Origin: a virus
Length of the DNA stretch: 60,122 bases
Virus record (IMG/VR): IMGVR_UViG_3300030098_003345
Coordinates: 1-60,122 of that record
Direction: 5' to 3' (one strand)
This document shows, one piece after another, positions 1-6,325 of the stretch. The number at the start of each line of letters is the position of its first letter. Position 1 is the first letter of the stretch. Made by a program: the position numbers and the translations under genes. The notes beneath the pieces were generated by a model. It was not told where the DNA came from, did not search any database, and saw only the letters and a program-made list of their open reading frames with translations.

Positions 1-98
1 ATCCATTTCAACTCTCCAATATTATTTCATTTGGAGTGCTTAGTTTGATAGTATATGTGATGTGTGCAATCCTACTCGGTTTATGGAAAGAATCCTTT
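1..98. repeat. Terminal direct repeat, copy 1 (circular closure)
   Basis: Identical to 60023-60120. A 98-base exact overlap at contig ends that keeps a gene in frame across the junction is the usual sign of a circular or circularly permuted genome assembled with some redundancy. It could be a short physical terminal repeat, but the length fits an assembler overlap better. Confidence 0.85.
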
Positions 99-107
99 AG
101 AGGGTAA
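1..107 (+). CDS. C-terminal part of a small two-helix membrane protein (continues from 59923)
   Basis: Reading frame opens before the window start and ends at the TAA at 105-107; codons begin at base 3. It is the end of the gene that starts at ATG 59923, because bases 1-98 repeat 60023-60120. The joined protein is about 68 residues with two hydrophobic segments (around IATLTLIALF-type and LSLIVYVMCAILLGL) and a short basic end. No family recognised. It follows the hammerhead module at 59854-59902. Confidence 0.75.
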   Translation, partial: PFQLSNIISFGVLSLIVYVMCAILLGLWKESFRG

Positions 108-112
108 TTTCC

Positions 113-153
113 GATGGTGGGAGAGGGGTTTGTGGTAATCCCCTCTACCCATC
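113..153 (+). terminator. Strong hairpin after the membrane-protein gene
   Basis: Six bases after the stop at 107. Arm AGAGGGG (122-128) pairs with CCCCTCT (140-146), extended outward by GGG (119-121) with CCC (148-150) and further pairs, around an 11-base loop. It is followed by AT-rich sequence but not by a clean T run, so it may be an RNA 3'-end stabiliser and not a classic intrinsic terminator. Confidence 0.5.
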
Positions 154-191
154 ATTATTAATAATGTACCACAACTTTTAAATCAAACACA

Positions 192-479
192 ATGATAACT
201 TACACGACAGGTTTACGAATCAATCAACAGGCAATCAAAAGAAAAGCAAGGAAACAAAGCCGCATTCCCAATGGTTTAATTTGGGTGGTAATCTTTGTGG
301 TGCTTACATCGTTCAGCACTATCCAATCCTACAAGCTAAACGAGGCAATCAATACATTGGAGGACATCCACGAATGGGTGCAGTACGATGCATCTAATGG
401 GCTTGTAGACACAACTATTGCCGAGACATATATCTACAACTTAGAATCAACTATTGCTAACCTTAAAACAATCAACTAA
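192..479 (+). CDS. Small single-pass membrane protein, unknown
   Basis: 95 residues: basic N-terminus (KRKARKQSR), one transmembrane helix at about 27-47, then a polar, mildly acidic tail likely to form helix. Start is supported by the leader AAATCAAACACA directly before ATG, a pattern shared by many early genes here. Its TAA overlaps the ATG of the next gene by one base, so the two are translationally coupled. No function recognised. Confidence 0.7.
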   Translation: MITYTTGLRINQQAIKRKARKQSRIPNGLIWVVIFVVLTSFSTIQSYKLNEAINTLEDIHEWVQYDASNGLVDTTIAETYIYNLESTIANLKTIN

Positions 480-745
480 TGAAAACAAATATGAAGCAAT
501 TTATTAATGAAGTTTATCAACAAACCGATGCATCCGATGTATGGTCAGATTCCGAGAACGGAAAGAAGTACATTGTGGTGGAAATGGAAGGTATGAACCG
601 GAAAACAGAAAAGCAACTCAGAGCAATCGTTGAACCATTGTCATTGATACACAACTTTAAATACGTAGCTAACTACCACGTAGCACAAAAGTTAGGAATA
701 GAGGACGCATACGCAGACGATGCACTATTAATATATGTAGGATAA
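479..745 (+). CDS. Hypothetical early protein, 88 aa
   Basis: Starts inside the stop of the preceding gene (TAATG). Soluble, mixed charge, with an acidic stretch near the end (EDAYADDALLIYVG). No motif recognised. Its position in the tight early operon supports it being real. Confidence 0.65.
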   Translation: MKTNMKQFINEVYQQTDASDVWSDSENGKKYIVVEMEGMNRKTEKQLRAIVEPLSLIHNFKYVANYHVAQKLGIEDAYADDALLIYVG

Positions 746-766
746 TAACAACTAAAACCAACTAAG

Positions 767-961
767 ATGAAAGAAAAAAAACACTACTTTAAGGTGCGAT
801 ATGCAACCAAGTTTATTGAAATTGTTCTTGCCCATTCTAAATGGGAAGCAATTGAGAAAGTTTATAGCAAAAATATAGACCGATACAAATGGATTCAGAG
901 GTCTAAATTTACTGCCGTTAGAGATTATAACGGCAACCCTAAGTACGAATACTTTTTATAA
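767..961 (+). CDS. Hypothetical early protein, 64 aa
   Basis: Basic, aromatic-rich small protein. It starts in an A-rich leader (ACCAACTAAG before ATG) and ends just before the promoter at 969-1000, so it is probably the last gene of the operon that crosses the junction. No family recognised. Confidence 0.6.
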   Translation: MKEKKHYFKVRYATKFIEIVLAHSKWEAIEKVYSKNIDRYKWIQRSKFTAVRDYNGNPKYEYFL

Positions 962-968
962 AAACGGA

Positions 969-1000
969 TTAGGATATGTCGAATATTTGTCGTATCTTTG
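969..1000 (+). promoter_or_regulatory. Bacteroidota-type promoter upstream of the GATase/GGCT gene
   Basis: TATCTTTG at 993-1000 matches the TAnnTTTG -7 box exactly. A weaker TTAGG at 969-973 lies 19 bases upstream, where the -33 TTG is expected. Transcription would start near 1007, about 56 bases before the ATG, so the palindrome at 1027-1042 would be in the 5' leader. Confidence 0.55.
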
Positions 1001-1026
1001 TTCAAATCAAACATTAATCGAGGTCT

Positions 1027-1042
1027 GTGTCTTCAAAGACAC
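1027..1042 (+). repeat. GTGTCTT-CA-AAGACAC palindrome, copy 1
   Basis: Exact copy 20 bases before the ATG of the GATase/GGCT gene. Flanking GAGG (1020-1023) and CCTC (1044-1047) can extend the hairpin. It resembles an operator or a leader hairpin. Confidence 0.9.
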
Positions 1043-1062
1043 TCCTCACAACATCAACCATT

Positions 1063-2166
1063 ATGTGTATAATTATTATCAAACAAAAAAACCAAGTAAT
1101 GCCACGAGAGGTGGCAAAAAATTCAGCCCGAATAAATCCTCACGGATTGGGTATAGTATGGCTCGATACATTCGAAGTCACATATCACAAGTCAAGTGAC
1201 TACAAGGTCATTATAACCGACAGACCATTCATTGCTCATTTTAGATATGCCACGATTGGCGAAATCAGCAAAGCGAACACGCATCCATTTGTATGCGGTA
1301 AGAATAAGGATGAACTACTAATGATGAACGGAACTATCAATGGATACGGAAATTTCAAAATGACCGATACTGAGGATTTAGCAATCCAACTTGGTTCAAC
1401 TCCGAGACACTCGTGGAAGCAACAACTTGCTTCATTTGATGCACGATTTGTTTCGGTCAATCTACGTCACAGGTCTTTCCAAATTTACAACAGACATTTA
1501 TATACCTACAAAGATGGGATTTGGTATTCTAAATCCAATGTACTCCAAGACAATGTGATTGCGGTCTATGGTACCTTGAAAAAGGGATTTGGAAACTACT
1601 ATGGATTCCTCACGAATGCCAAGCATATTGGCAAAGGCAAAACTCAAGACCAATATCCATTGGTTGTAAACGGATTGCCCTACCTATTAGACAAGAAAGG
1701 TAAAGGCAACAATGTGGTGGTAGATGTGTTCAAGGTATCGGACAAGCAACTTGCACAAATAGACCGATTGGAGTCACATCCACATTGGTATATCCGTAAG
1801 CAAATTCCGGTAGTGGTAAATGGGAAATCCATCTTATGTTGGACATACTTTAACCAAGATGGAGAGAACTATTGGAACGGACACAATCACGTAGAATCCT
1901 ATGAGCATCAACCCAAGTGGAGACCATCTACGTTTTCTTTCCCCAAGTTAGAAGAAGTAGAGACAGAGGTGGACACTCACGATTGCACTCAAATAGATTT
2001 GTTTGAGGATGATATTGAGGAAGAATTTAAGTCAACGCTTGAATCTCCTATATGCAAAGATACTGAATGCAATAATGATTTGGTGTTTGATGGGTTTAAT
2101 CAATTCTATTGTAGTGGATGCAACAGGTGGTATGCCGAAAACGATGTACTATCAATGGGGTGTTAA
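1063..2166 (+). CDS. Class II glutamine amidotransferase fused to a GGCT (AIG2-like) domain and zinc ribbon
   Basis: The start at 1063 gives MCIIIIKQ, putting Cys2 at the N-terminus as the expected Ntn nucleophile; an upstream in-frame GTG at 1027 lies within the palindrome and is unlikely. Residues 58-76 (AHFRYATIGEISKANTHPF) and MNGTI near 88-92 match GATase II motifs. Residues 167-270 carry YGTLKKG and a DRLESHPHWY segment typical of gamma-glutamylcyclotransferase/AIG2 proteins. The end has CxxxxC/CxxC zinc-ribbon pairs. Such GATase II/GGCT proteins accompany amidoligases in phages (Iyer, Aravind and colleagues); the amidoligase here is at 58732, just across the junction. Probable role: making, editing or releasing gamma-glutamyl/amide-linked peptide conjugates. 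The substrate is unknown. 367 residues. Confidence 0.8.
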   Translation: MCIIIIKQKNQVMPREVAKNSARINPHGLGIVWLDTFEVTYHKSSDYKVIITDRPFIAHFRYATIGEISKANTHPFVCGKNKDELLMMNGTINGYGNFKMTDTEDLAIQLGSTPRHSWKQQLASFDARFVSVNLRHRSFQIYNRHLYTYKDGIWYSKSNVLQDNVIAVYGTLKKGFGNYYGFLTNAKHIGKGKTQDQYPLVVNGLPYLLDKKGKGNNVVVDVFKVSDKQLAQIDRLESHPHWYIRKQIPVVVNGKSILCWTYFNQDGENYWNGHNHVESYEHQPKWRPSTFSFPKLEEVETEVDTHDCTQIDLFEDDIEEEFKSTLESPICKDTECNNDLVFDGFNQFYCSGCNRWYAENDVLSMGC

Positions 2167-2175
2167 ACCGCAGTA

Positions 2176-2204
2176 AGGGTTTGTGTCTTCAAAGACACAA
2201 CCCT
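2176..2204 (+). promoter_or_regulatory. Extended hairpin built on palindrome copy 2
   Basis: The palindrome GTGTCTTCAAAGACAC (2183-2198) is extended by TT/AA and AGGG/CCCT pairs, with one bulged T at 2180, to about 13 bp. It begins 10 bases after the stop of the GATase/GGCT gene and ends on the first base of the hammerhead. No T run follows. After ribozyme cleavage at 2209 it would sit at the very 3' end of the upstream mRNA. Confidence 0.75.
2183..2198 (+). repeat. GTGTCTT-CA-AAGACAC palindrome, copy 2
   Basis: Exact copy at the core of the hairpin behind the GATase/GGCT gene. Confidence 0.9.
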
Positions 2205-2254
2205 CTGTCTATCGGTGTGTGCCGATACTGATGAAGCCAAAAGGCAGAAACAGA
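2204..2254 (+). ncRNA. Type III hammerhead ribozyme 1
   Basis: Core read directly: stem III TCTGT (2204-2208) with ACAGA (2250-2254); cleavage base C at 2209; stem I TATCGG (2210-2215)/CCGATA (2222-2227) with loop TGTGTG; CTGATGA (2228-2234); stem II GCC (2236-2238)/GGC (2243-2245) with AAAA loop; GAA (2247-2249). All conserved core bases are present. The first stem II pair is A-A (2235/2246) and not the usual purine-pyrimidine pair, which could slow cleavage. Compared with copy 2, stem I changes at both sides keep pairing. Predicted cleavage falls between 2209 and 2210. Confidence 0.85.
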
Positions 2255-2273
2255 AACCTTTAAATCCAATATA

Positions 2274-2426
2274 ATGAAAGCAAAAGTATATTTAACCAAA
2301 GAGGAACTAAGAGCTATTTCATCTAAGATTATTAATTCCACAAGTGATGAAATCCTTGATGATAATACTAAAGTAATAACCCAAGCTTGGGGGAAAATCT
2401 TTAACGCAATAAAAGAGCTAAGTTAA
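2274..2426 (+). CDS. Hypothetical 50-aa protein after hammerhead 1
   Basis: ATG AAA GCA through TAA at 2424-2426. Reads MKAKVYLTKEELRAIS... and ends in IFNAIKELS; likely two helices. It begins 19 bases after the ribozyme with a TTTAAATCC-type leader. No family recognised. Confidence 0.6.
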   Translation: MKAKVYLTKEELRAISSKIINSTSDEILDDNTKVITQAWGKIFNAIKELS

Positions 2427-2460
2427 AGACCAACAATTATTAACCTTTAAATCAAAGACA

Positions 2461-2961
2461 ATGAAAATTCAAATACGCAAATACAGAAAGGGATACCGAT
2501 TAACGCAGGGCAAGTTTATTAGTACATCTTCGCTTTATTACAAGGGATTTCCCTGTAGTGGAATAGTGTTAATGGGGATAGGCAGATTCCTACTTACTAT
2601 TCAACCAAAACCTAATCCCTATCGCACCCGCAGATTTTTTAAACGACAACTCCCGCAATTCATAAAAAGGCATAGCCGGATATTCAAGCTATGGGTACGA
2701 GAAGTGGTTTTAAGAAAGCCAATCTACTTTGAGTATTTCAGTCGTGACTGTGACTGTGTAGAAGTAAGTGGATACGGTGTAGCCAAAGACCGCAAGGATT
2801 TTGCGGAGAGTCAACAAGCAATGTGGGAGAATGCGGAAGGAACTTGCTATATGATACGATGCAGTAAGTCAGACTATATGCGTTATGGAGGACAAGAGCA
2901 AACAAGAGACAGGGTTATGGAGGCATACGAAAACGGAAGAGGAACTTGCGTAAACATTTAA
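2461..2961 (+). CDS. Hypothetical 166-aa protein
   Basis: Leader TTTAAATCAAAGACA lies directly before ATG. Basic N-terminal half with a hydrophobic patch (GIVLMGIGRFLL at about 35-46). The C-terminal half is acidic and contains two similar short segments, AMWENAEGTC and AYENGRGTC, suggesting a small internal duplication. No known domain identified. Confidence 0.65.
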   Translation: MKIQIRKYRKGYRLTQGKFISTSSLYYKGFPCSGIVLMGIGRFLLTIQPKPNPYRTRRFFKRQLPQFIKRHSRIFKLWVREVVLRKPIYFEYFSRDCDCVEVSGYGVAKDRKDFAESQQAMWENAEGTCYMIRCSKSDYMRYGGQEQTRDRVMEAYENGRGTCVNI

Positions 2962-2984
2962 TATTAACAACTAAATCAAACACT

Positions 2985-3230
2985 ATGAGAACAATACAAA
3001 TAGAGATGGCAATAGGAGAAAGCGAAAACCTAAGAACATTAGACGTAGTTGTAGATGGGGATTCTTACAACTTTGAGATTTACGAATTACACTTTGGTAG
3101 ATTCGATATCAGCAAGTGGCTTGACAATCAGTCAGTCCACAATGATGTACGAGACGAAGTTATCAATGTCTTTATAGGCAACGAAGATTACAGAGCAGAG
3201 CAACAATTTGAACTCGAAAGAGGCAATTAA
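2985..3230 (+). CDS. Hypothetical acidic early protein, 81 aa
   Basis: The start at 2985 is preferred to an upstream in-frame ATG at 2946 because it follows the recurrent leader ACTAAATCAAACACT and avoids overlap. Sequence MRTIQIEMAIGESENLR..., acidic, beta-rich by eye. Unknown function. Confidence 0.6.
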   Translation: MRTIQIEMAIGESENLRTLDVVVDGDSYNFEIYELHFGRFDISKWLDNQSVHNDVRDEVINVFIGNEDYRAEQQFELERGN

Positions 3231-3243
3231 ATTTAATCCGGTA

Positions 3244-3259
3244 GTGTCTTCAAAGACAC
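3244..3259 (+). repeat. GTGTCTT-CA-AAGACAC palindrome, copy 3
   Basis: Lies between the stop at 3230 and the ATG at 3279. Flanks GGT and GCC can pair, with one G-T wobble and one mismatch, extending the hairpin. Confidence 0.9.
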
Positions 3260-3278
3260 CGCCACAAAACTAAATAAA

Positions 3279-3536
3279 ATGGAAACAACAGAAAACACAT
3301 TAGATTTAAAAGAAGTATCAACCGAAGATTTAAGACAGGAATTAGAACTGCGAGGATATCAAATGGATAACCTGTGGCAATCGGCTGATGTAATGGATAT
3401 CTATGACTGCGACTCAGAAGTGGCAATGAAGATATTAATAAAAGCATTAAATAATAACGCAACTATGGAACAAATATGGTTATCCATAGAAAGTGAAGCA
3501 GAACACAAAGGATTAATAAACTCAAAACTTAAATAA
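3279..3536 (+). CDS. Hypothetical 85-aa protein
   Basis: Leader ACTAAATAAA directly before ATG, a second recurrent leader type seen before 3538, 3708 and 4283. Acidic helical protein (LDLKEVSTEDLRQELELRGYQ) with some resemblance to short phage proteins that carry SAP-like helices; that resemblance is weak. Unknown. Confidence 0.6.
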   Translation: METTENTLDLKEVSTEDLRQELELRGYQMDNLWQSADVMDIYDCDSEVAMKILIKALNNNATMEQIWLSIESEAEHKGLINSKLK

Positions 3537-3537
3537 A

Positions 3538-3690
3538 ATGGAAAATATAAATATCAATATAACAGAGAATGAAATCCAAACATTACTTGATGAATCTTCA
3601 ACAGGCGAATTTCACGAAGTTTTTGAATGGGATTTTACATCGGACAAAGGAAATAAAATTAATGTAATAATATCGGTAAACGATGAATAA
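3538..3690 (+). CDS. Hypothetical 50-aa acidic protein
   Basis: Runs from ATG at 3538 to TAA at 3688-3690; reads MENININITENEIQTLLDE... to VIISVNDE. It starts one base after the previous stop and shares the TTAAATAAA leader. Strongly acidic. No family recognised. Confidence 0.55.
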   Translation: MENININITENEIQTLLDESSTGEFHEVFEWDFTSDKGNKINVIISVNDE

Positions 3691-3707
3691 CCACAAAACT
3701 AAATAAA

Positions 3708-3851
3708 ATGGATGCAAAAGAATTTCTAAAACACTTATTAAAGGAGCAAAGTGACGAAATAAAAAGAAGACAAAGGGGAATGGATATCATTCTTAGCTCT
3801 CTCAAAGATGAAAAAAAACTATCAAAAAATGACACTAATATCAAAAATTGA
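3708..3851 (+). CDS. Hypothetical 47-aa helical protein
   Basis: ATG follows the leader ACTAAATAAA. Reads MDAKEFLKHLLKEQSDEIKRRQRG... and stops at TGA 3849-3851, seven bases before the next start. Likely a single amphipathic helix or coiled coil. Unknown. Confidence 0.5.
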   Translation: MDAKEFLKHLLKEQSDEIKRRQRGMDIILSSLKDEKKLSKNDTNIKN

Positions 3852-3858
3852 CACTAAA

Positions 3859-4014
3859 ATGAAACGAACACTTAAAGGTAGATTGGCAGAAATCCTATAT
3901 GAATATGGGTATATAGTCAAAGACGAAGTCAATGGAGACATTGGTTCCGAACAAGCAGAAATCAAAAAGGAAGTAATAATAAATAAAATTTTAACCCTAA
4001 TTGAAACTAAATAA
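3859..4014 (+). CDS. Hypothetical 51-aa protein
   Basis: The start at 3859 (MKRTLKGRLAEIL) is preferred over an upstream in-frame ATG at 3808 that would overlap the previous gene. Reads as a small helical protein with basic and acidic patches. It ends at the TAA at 4012-4014. Unknown. Confidence 0.5.
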   Translation: MKRTLKGRLAEILYEYGYIVKDEVNGDIGSEQAEIKKEVIINKILTLIETK

Positions 4015-4046
4015 AAACGATGAAGAAGTATAAAAAATATTAACAA

Positions 4047-4064
4047 GGGGGTTAAACACCCCCC
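4047..4064 (+). terminator. G5/C6 hairpin between early genes
   Basis: GGGGG (4047-4051) and CCCCCC (4059-4064) flank a 7-base loop. No T tract follows (ATAATA), so pausing or attenuation is as likely as termination. Confidence 0.4.
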
Positions 4065-4079
4065 ATAATACCAACAACT

Positions 4080-4271
4080 ATGACAACAATGAACTTACAC
4101 AAATTAATTGAAATAAGGATGATTAGCCTACAAGGCGAGGAATACGAAGTACACATAGATGCAACTGAACAAAGATTTATATTCGATGTATTTAGTGCCA
4201 ATCCATATAAGAAGGTAACAGATGAAATTAGGGGTATCCTTGATAAAAAAGTAAAGCAAATAGATAATTAA
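4080..4271 (+). CDS. Hypothetical 63-aa protein
   Basis: MTTMNLHKLIEIRMISLQGEEYEVHIDATEQ... Soluble and mixed charge. It lies behind the G/C hairpin and ahead of the next ACTAAATAAA leader. The second Met at residue 4 is an alternative start. No family recognised. Confidence 0.55.
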   Translation: MTTMNLHKLIEIRMISLQGEEYEVHIDATEQRFIFDVFSANPYKKVTDEIRGILDKKVKQIDN

Positions 4272-4282
4272 AACTAAATAAA

Positions 4283-4600
4283 ATGGAAAATGTAATTATA
4301 ACAGACGAAAACTTTATATGGTTAGACATAACATCGAAAGTAGGATGCGGGGTAAAAGCAATACAAGACATATGGCTAAACCATTCTATCTATGCCCTGC
4401 ACGAAGATGGAACACAAACCTTACTTGAATATAACGAGGAAATAGACGAGGCAATTAGCTTGGGATTGAAGATAGGAATGGAAGTAGGTTATTTACCCAA
4501 ACCCAAAAGTGTCTTCAAAGACACTTGGTTTAAGGATGCCGATAAGATTTTAAAAGATGGATATTGGTATGCGAAAATAAACGATATAAAGCTTGGATAG
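4283..4600 (+). CDS. Hypothetical 105-aa protein containing palindrome copy 4
   Basis: Reads MENVIITDENFIWLDITSKVG...; acidic, mixed alpha/beta. The palindrome at 4509-4524 is read through as SVFKDT. That hexapeptide recurs in the unrelated gene at 5435, which reflects the DNA motif and not protein homology. The -33 box of the next promoter begins in its last codons. Unknown function. Confidence 0.6.
   Translation: MENVIITDENFIWLDITSKVGCGVKAIQDIWLNHSIYALHEDGTQTLLEYNEEIDEAISLGLKIGMEVGYLPKPKSVFKDTWFKDADKILKDGYWYAKINDIKLG
4509..4524 (+). repeat. GTGTCTT-CA-AAGACAC palindrome, copy 4 (in gene)
   Basis: Exact copy inside the 4283-4600 gene, read as the frame xGTGTCTTCAAAGACACx giving SVFKDT. Confidence 0.9.
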
Positions 4601-4623
4601 TAACAAGGAATGTACTATCTTTA
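4593..4623 (+). promoter_or_regulatory. Promoter upstream of the DUF3846 gene
   Basis: TTGG at 4593-4596, then 19 bases, then TATCTTTA at 4616-4623, one mismatch from TAnnTTTG. The same TTGG-19-TAnnTTTA layout recurs at 5792-5823. Confidence 0.6.
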
Positions 4624-4647
4624 TACAAACATTAAACACTAAATGTT

Positions 4648-4896
4648 ATGGCAACTATTATAAAATCAGACGGAACTCACATTGAAAACTACAATCACTC
4701 AGGTCTAAAAGCCAAGCAAGATGCAGTTGGTGGGTACATAGAACCTGTTTACACGCAGAAATGGGTAGTGCTTGTAAATGAGGAAGGATTATTAAAAAAC
4801 TTACCCCCTAATATAGAAGTATCGAAGATGGTAGGAACTCCTATTGTTGGGGATGCTCTTGTATTAACTCACGCAGAATGGAATGCACAAAATTAA
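4648..4896 (+). CDS. DUF3846-like protein
   Basis: 82 residues. The layout IIKSDGTHIENYN, VGGYIEPV, LVNEEGLLKNLPPN and GTPIVGDALVL closely follows the DUF3846 family (PF12957) as I remember it, a small domain frequent in phages and mobile elements whose function is not settled. It is the first gene after its own promoter. Start is supported by the AAATGTT leader and the full family length. Confidence 0.75.
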   Translation: MATIIKSDGTHIENYNHSGLKAKQDAVGGYIEPVYTQKWVVLVNEEGLLKNLPPNIEVSKMVGTPIVGDALVLTHAEWNAQN

Positions 4897-4902
4897 ATCA
4901 CA

Positions 4903-5316
4903 ATGAAAAAAGATAAAGTCAAAAAAGAAATATCAACTCCCCTTAAAAACAACGATGGAATGGTGGCTTCACACATAAAACCATTATTTATGTGGGGAAC
5001 GGCTAATTTAGAGGCAAAGCTAATGGAGAAACTTGTTTTATTAGGGATACTCCACATTCGGGCATTTGGTACGGGAAAGGATTTACTAATGGGGAAAGAT
5101 TATTCCAACATTATAGACCAACCACATATAAAGCTAATTGTCAGTTATGAACAAGAATGCGAAGATATGTTTAAGGTTTTAGAGAGAAGCGGGAAAGCCA
5201 CCTACCTAAAGGAAGACGATGAACAAAATTATGAGAATGATATTTATGCTCATAGTAATATTTATGGTAGATGGAGATTTGACCGAGAGGCAAAGAAAAG
5301 AAAGAATCAAGAATAA
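4903..5316 (+). CDS. Hypothetical 137-aa protein
   Basis: Leader AAATCACA directly before ATG; starts 6 bases after the DUF3846 gene. Lysine-rich ends with a hydrophobic middle (LMEKLVLLGILHIRAFG). Probably soluble. No domain recognised. Confidence 0.6.
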   Translation: MKKDKVKKEISTPLKNNDGMVASHIKPLFMWGTANLEAKLMEKLVLLGILHIRAFGTGKDLLMGKDYSNIIDQPHIKLIVSYEQECEDMFKVLERSGKATYLKEDDEQNYENDIYAHSNIYGRWRFDREAKKRKNQE

Positions 5317-5434
5317 CCAAAAGCGTCAAGCGTTCAACTACTGCAAGTAGGGAGTAATCGTGGCATACGTTCAAATGTCTATAGGTGCGAATCCGTAAAA
5401 CTGAATATTTTTTATTAACTAATAACTTATAACA
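5317..5434 (+). other. Non-coding gap with small inverted repeats
   Basis: 118 bases without a convincing ORF. CTAC (5338-5341)/GTAG (5347-5350) and GGCAT (5362-5366)/ATGTC (5375-5379) can form hairpins. CGTTCAA occurs at 5331-5337 and 5368-5374. GGTGCGAATCC near 5384-5394 resembles a tRNA T-loop, but no cloverleaf can be drawn. A leader RNA or tRNA remnant is possible. Confidence 0.3.
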
Positions 5435-5785
5435 ATGAAATCAATTTATCTCAAAGAGGCAAACTCTGAAAAATTACGACACAAACCTGATAGAGGATAC
5501 ATCACACGGATGCATCACTATGCAGACAAGCAAAACCCATTTACATTAAGTGTCTTTAAAGACACAGGCAGATTAACACCTGTCAAACTATATCAAACTC
5601 ATTATCCGGATGTTGAATTGCATACGGAGTGTACAGGAGTAATGGTATATATCGGTGGAGCTTATATTGAATTGATGAAAAGTGGCAGATGGATTCTTCA
5701 TTTAGGCGGAGAACACATCGAATCAAAAGATATAAACTCCTTAGAAAAAAAATTATTTGATTGGCTCAAAGGCGAATTAAAATAA
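5435..5785 (+). CDS. Hypothetical 116-aa protein containing palindrome copy 5
   Basis: Reads MKSIYLKEANSEKLRHKPDRG...; basic N-terminus and beta-rich middle. The palindrome at 5550-5565 is read as LSVFKDTG. No domain recognised. It ends directly before the next promoter. Confidence 0.6.
   Translation: MKSIYLKEANSEKLRHKPDRGYITRMHHYADKQNPFTLSVFKDTGRLTPVKLYQTHYPDVELHTECTGVMVYIGGAYIELMKSGRWILHLGGEHIESKDINSLEKKLFDWLKGELK
5550..5565. repeat. GTGTCTT-TA-AAGACAC palindrome, copy 5 (in gene)
   Basis: Perfect 16-bp palindrome with TA centre, inside the 5435-5785 gene. Confidence 0.9.
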
Positions 5786-5791
5786 TAAAAA

Positions 5792-5823
5792 TTTGGACAA
5801 ATAATAAACATTGTGTATATTTA
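5792..5823 (+). promoter_or_regulatory. Promoter upstream of the DnaA-like/recombination operon
   Basis: TTTGG at 5792-5796, 19 bases, then TATATTTA at 5816-5823. The expected start near 5830 is about 17 bases before the ATG at 5847. It probably drives 5847 through the RecE-like gene at 8019. Confidence 0.6.
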
Positions 5824-5846
5824 CACGCTAATTTAAATCAAATCAA

Positions 5847-6035
5847 ATGTCAAAATCACAACGACTCTTTACGGAAGTAAGAGAGGCACAACAAGATGAT
5901 TATGGAGAAGAACTTTATAATCAATGGGTGCATCATTTAGATGCACAACCAAATCAGAAGTCAAATCAAGCAATGGATATTTTAAACGAAGTTTTTGAAT
6001 CGTTTAGTGATACCTGTGGCTACAAAAAAAAGTAA
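5847..6035 (+). CDS. Hypothetical 62-aa protein
   Basis: First gene after the 5792 promoter; leader AAATCAAATCAA before ATG. Glutamine-rich, acidic (SQRLFTEVREAQQDDYGEEL). It ends one base before the next gene. Unknown. Confidence 0.6.
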   Translation: MSKSQRLFTEVREAQQDDYGEELYNQWVHHLDAQPNQKSNQAMDILNEVFESFSDTCGYKKK

Positions 6036-6036
6036 G

Positions 6037-6324
6037 ATGAAAAAAGGAATATTTGATAGTTATGTAAGCAAGGTGGTAACCTTGTTTGCTATTACAAAAG
6101 AAGAGCTATTTGCGAAATCAAAGCGTAGGGATTTAGTAGATGCCCGACATCTACTATATTATTTATGCTATCATCGACCTATGCAAATAAGGTATATCCA
6201 AAACTATATGGCGGAAAATGGATATACGGTTGGACATTCTTCTATTATACACGGAATTAATCAAGTGTCGGACAAAACAACGGAAGACAAAGATTATGAA
6301 AATGTATGTCAAAGTTTAACGTAG
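6037..6324 (+). CDS. DnaA domain IV-like DNA-binding protein A
   Basis: 95 residues from MKKGIF; an in-frame ATG at 5995 overlaps the previous gene and is not favoured. Residues about 20-85 follow the C-terminal DNA-binding domain of DnaA: FAKSKRRDLVDARHLLYYL, then a helix-turn-helix ending in HSSIIHGINQV, like the DnaA signature H(S/T)TVIHAV. No AAA+ domain is present. Such stand-alone domains in phages probably bind DnaA-box-like sites at the phage origin or act as regulators. A second one is at 13374. Confidence 0.75.
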   Translation: MKKGIFDSYVSKVVTLFAITKEELFAKSKRRDLVDARHLLYYLCYHRPMQIRYIQNYMAENGYTVGHSSIIHGINQVSDKTTEDKDYENVCQSLT

Positions 6325-6325
6325 G

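Larger units (their letters stand above)
2171..2276 (+). repeat. Hairpin-hammerhead-leader module, copy 1
   Basis: 106 bases from CAGTAAGGG to the ATG of the next gene, matching 59820-59925 in order and length: shared lead, extended palindrome hairpin, hammerhead, CTTTAAA-type leader, ATG. The genes after the two copies are unrelated, so the module itself was duplicated or conserved, not the neighbouring genes. Confidence 0.8.

Noticed and set aside
1027-1062. In-frame GTG extension of the GATase gene (MSSKT...), and the same at 58696 for the amidoligase
   Set aside because: The extra 12 codons are just the palindrome and leader. In the GATase they would bury the Cys2 nucleophile. The identical MSSKT start of two unrelated enzymes comes from the repeat.
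987-1199. 70-aa ORF overlapping the GATase start
   Set aside because: Runs through the promoter and palindrome in another frame and overlaps the well supported gene at 1063; no leader before its ATG.
5380-5400. tRNA gene call from the T-loop-like GGTGCGAATCC
   Set aside because: The T-arm has only two pairs, and no anticodon arm, D-arm or acceptor stem can be drawn.
4509-5565. Shared SVFKDT peptide in two proteins as a protein motif
   Set aside because: It is the translation of the 16-bp DNA palindrome; the same DNA is read in other frames elsewhere.
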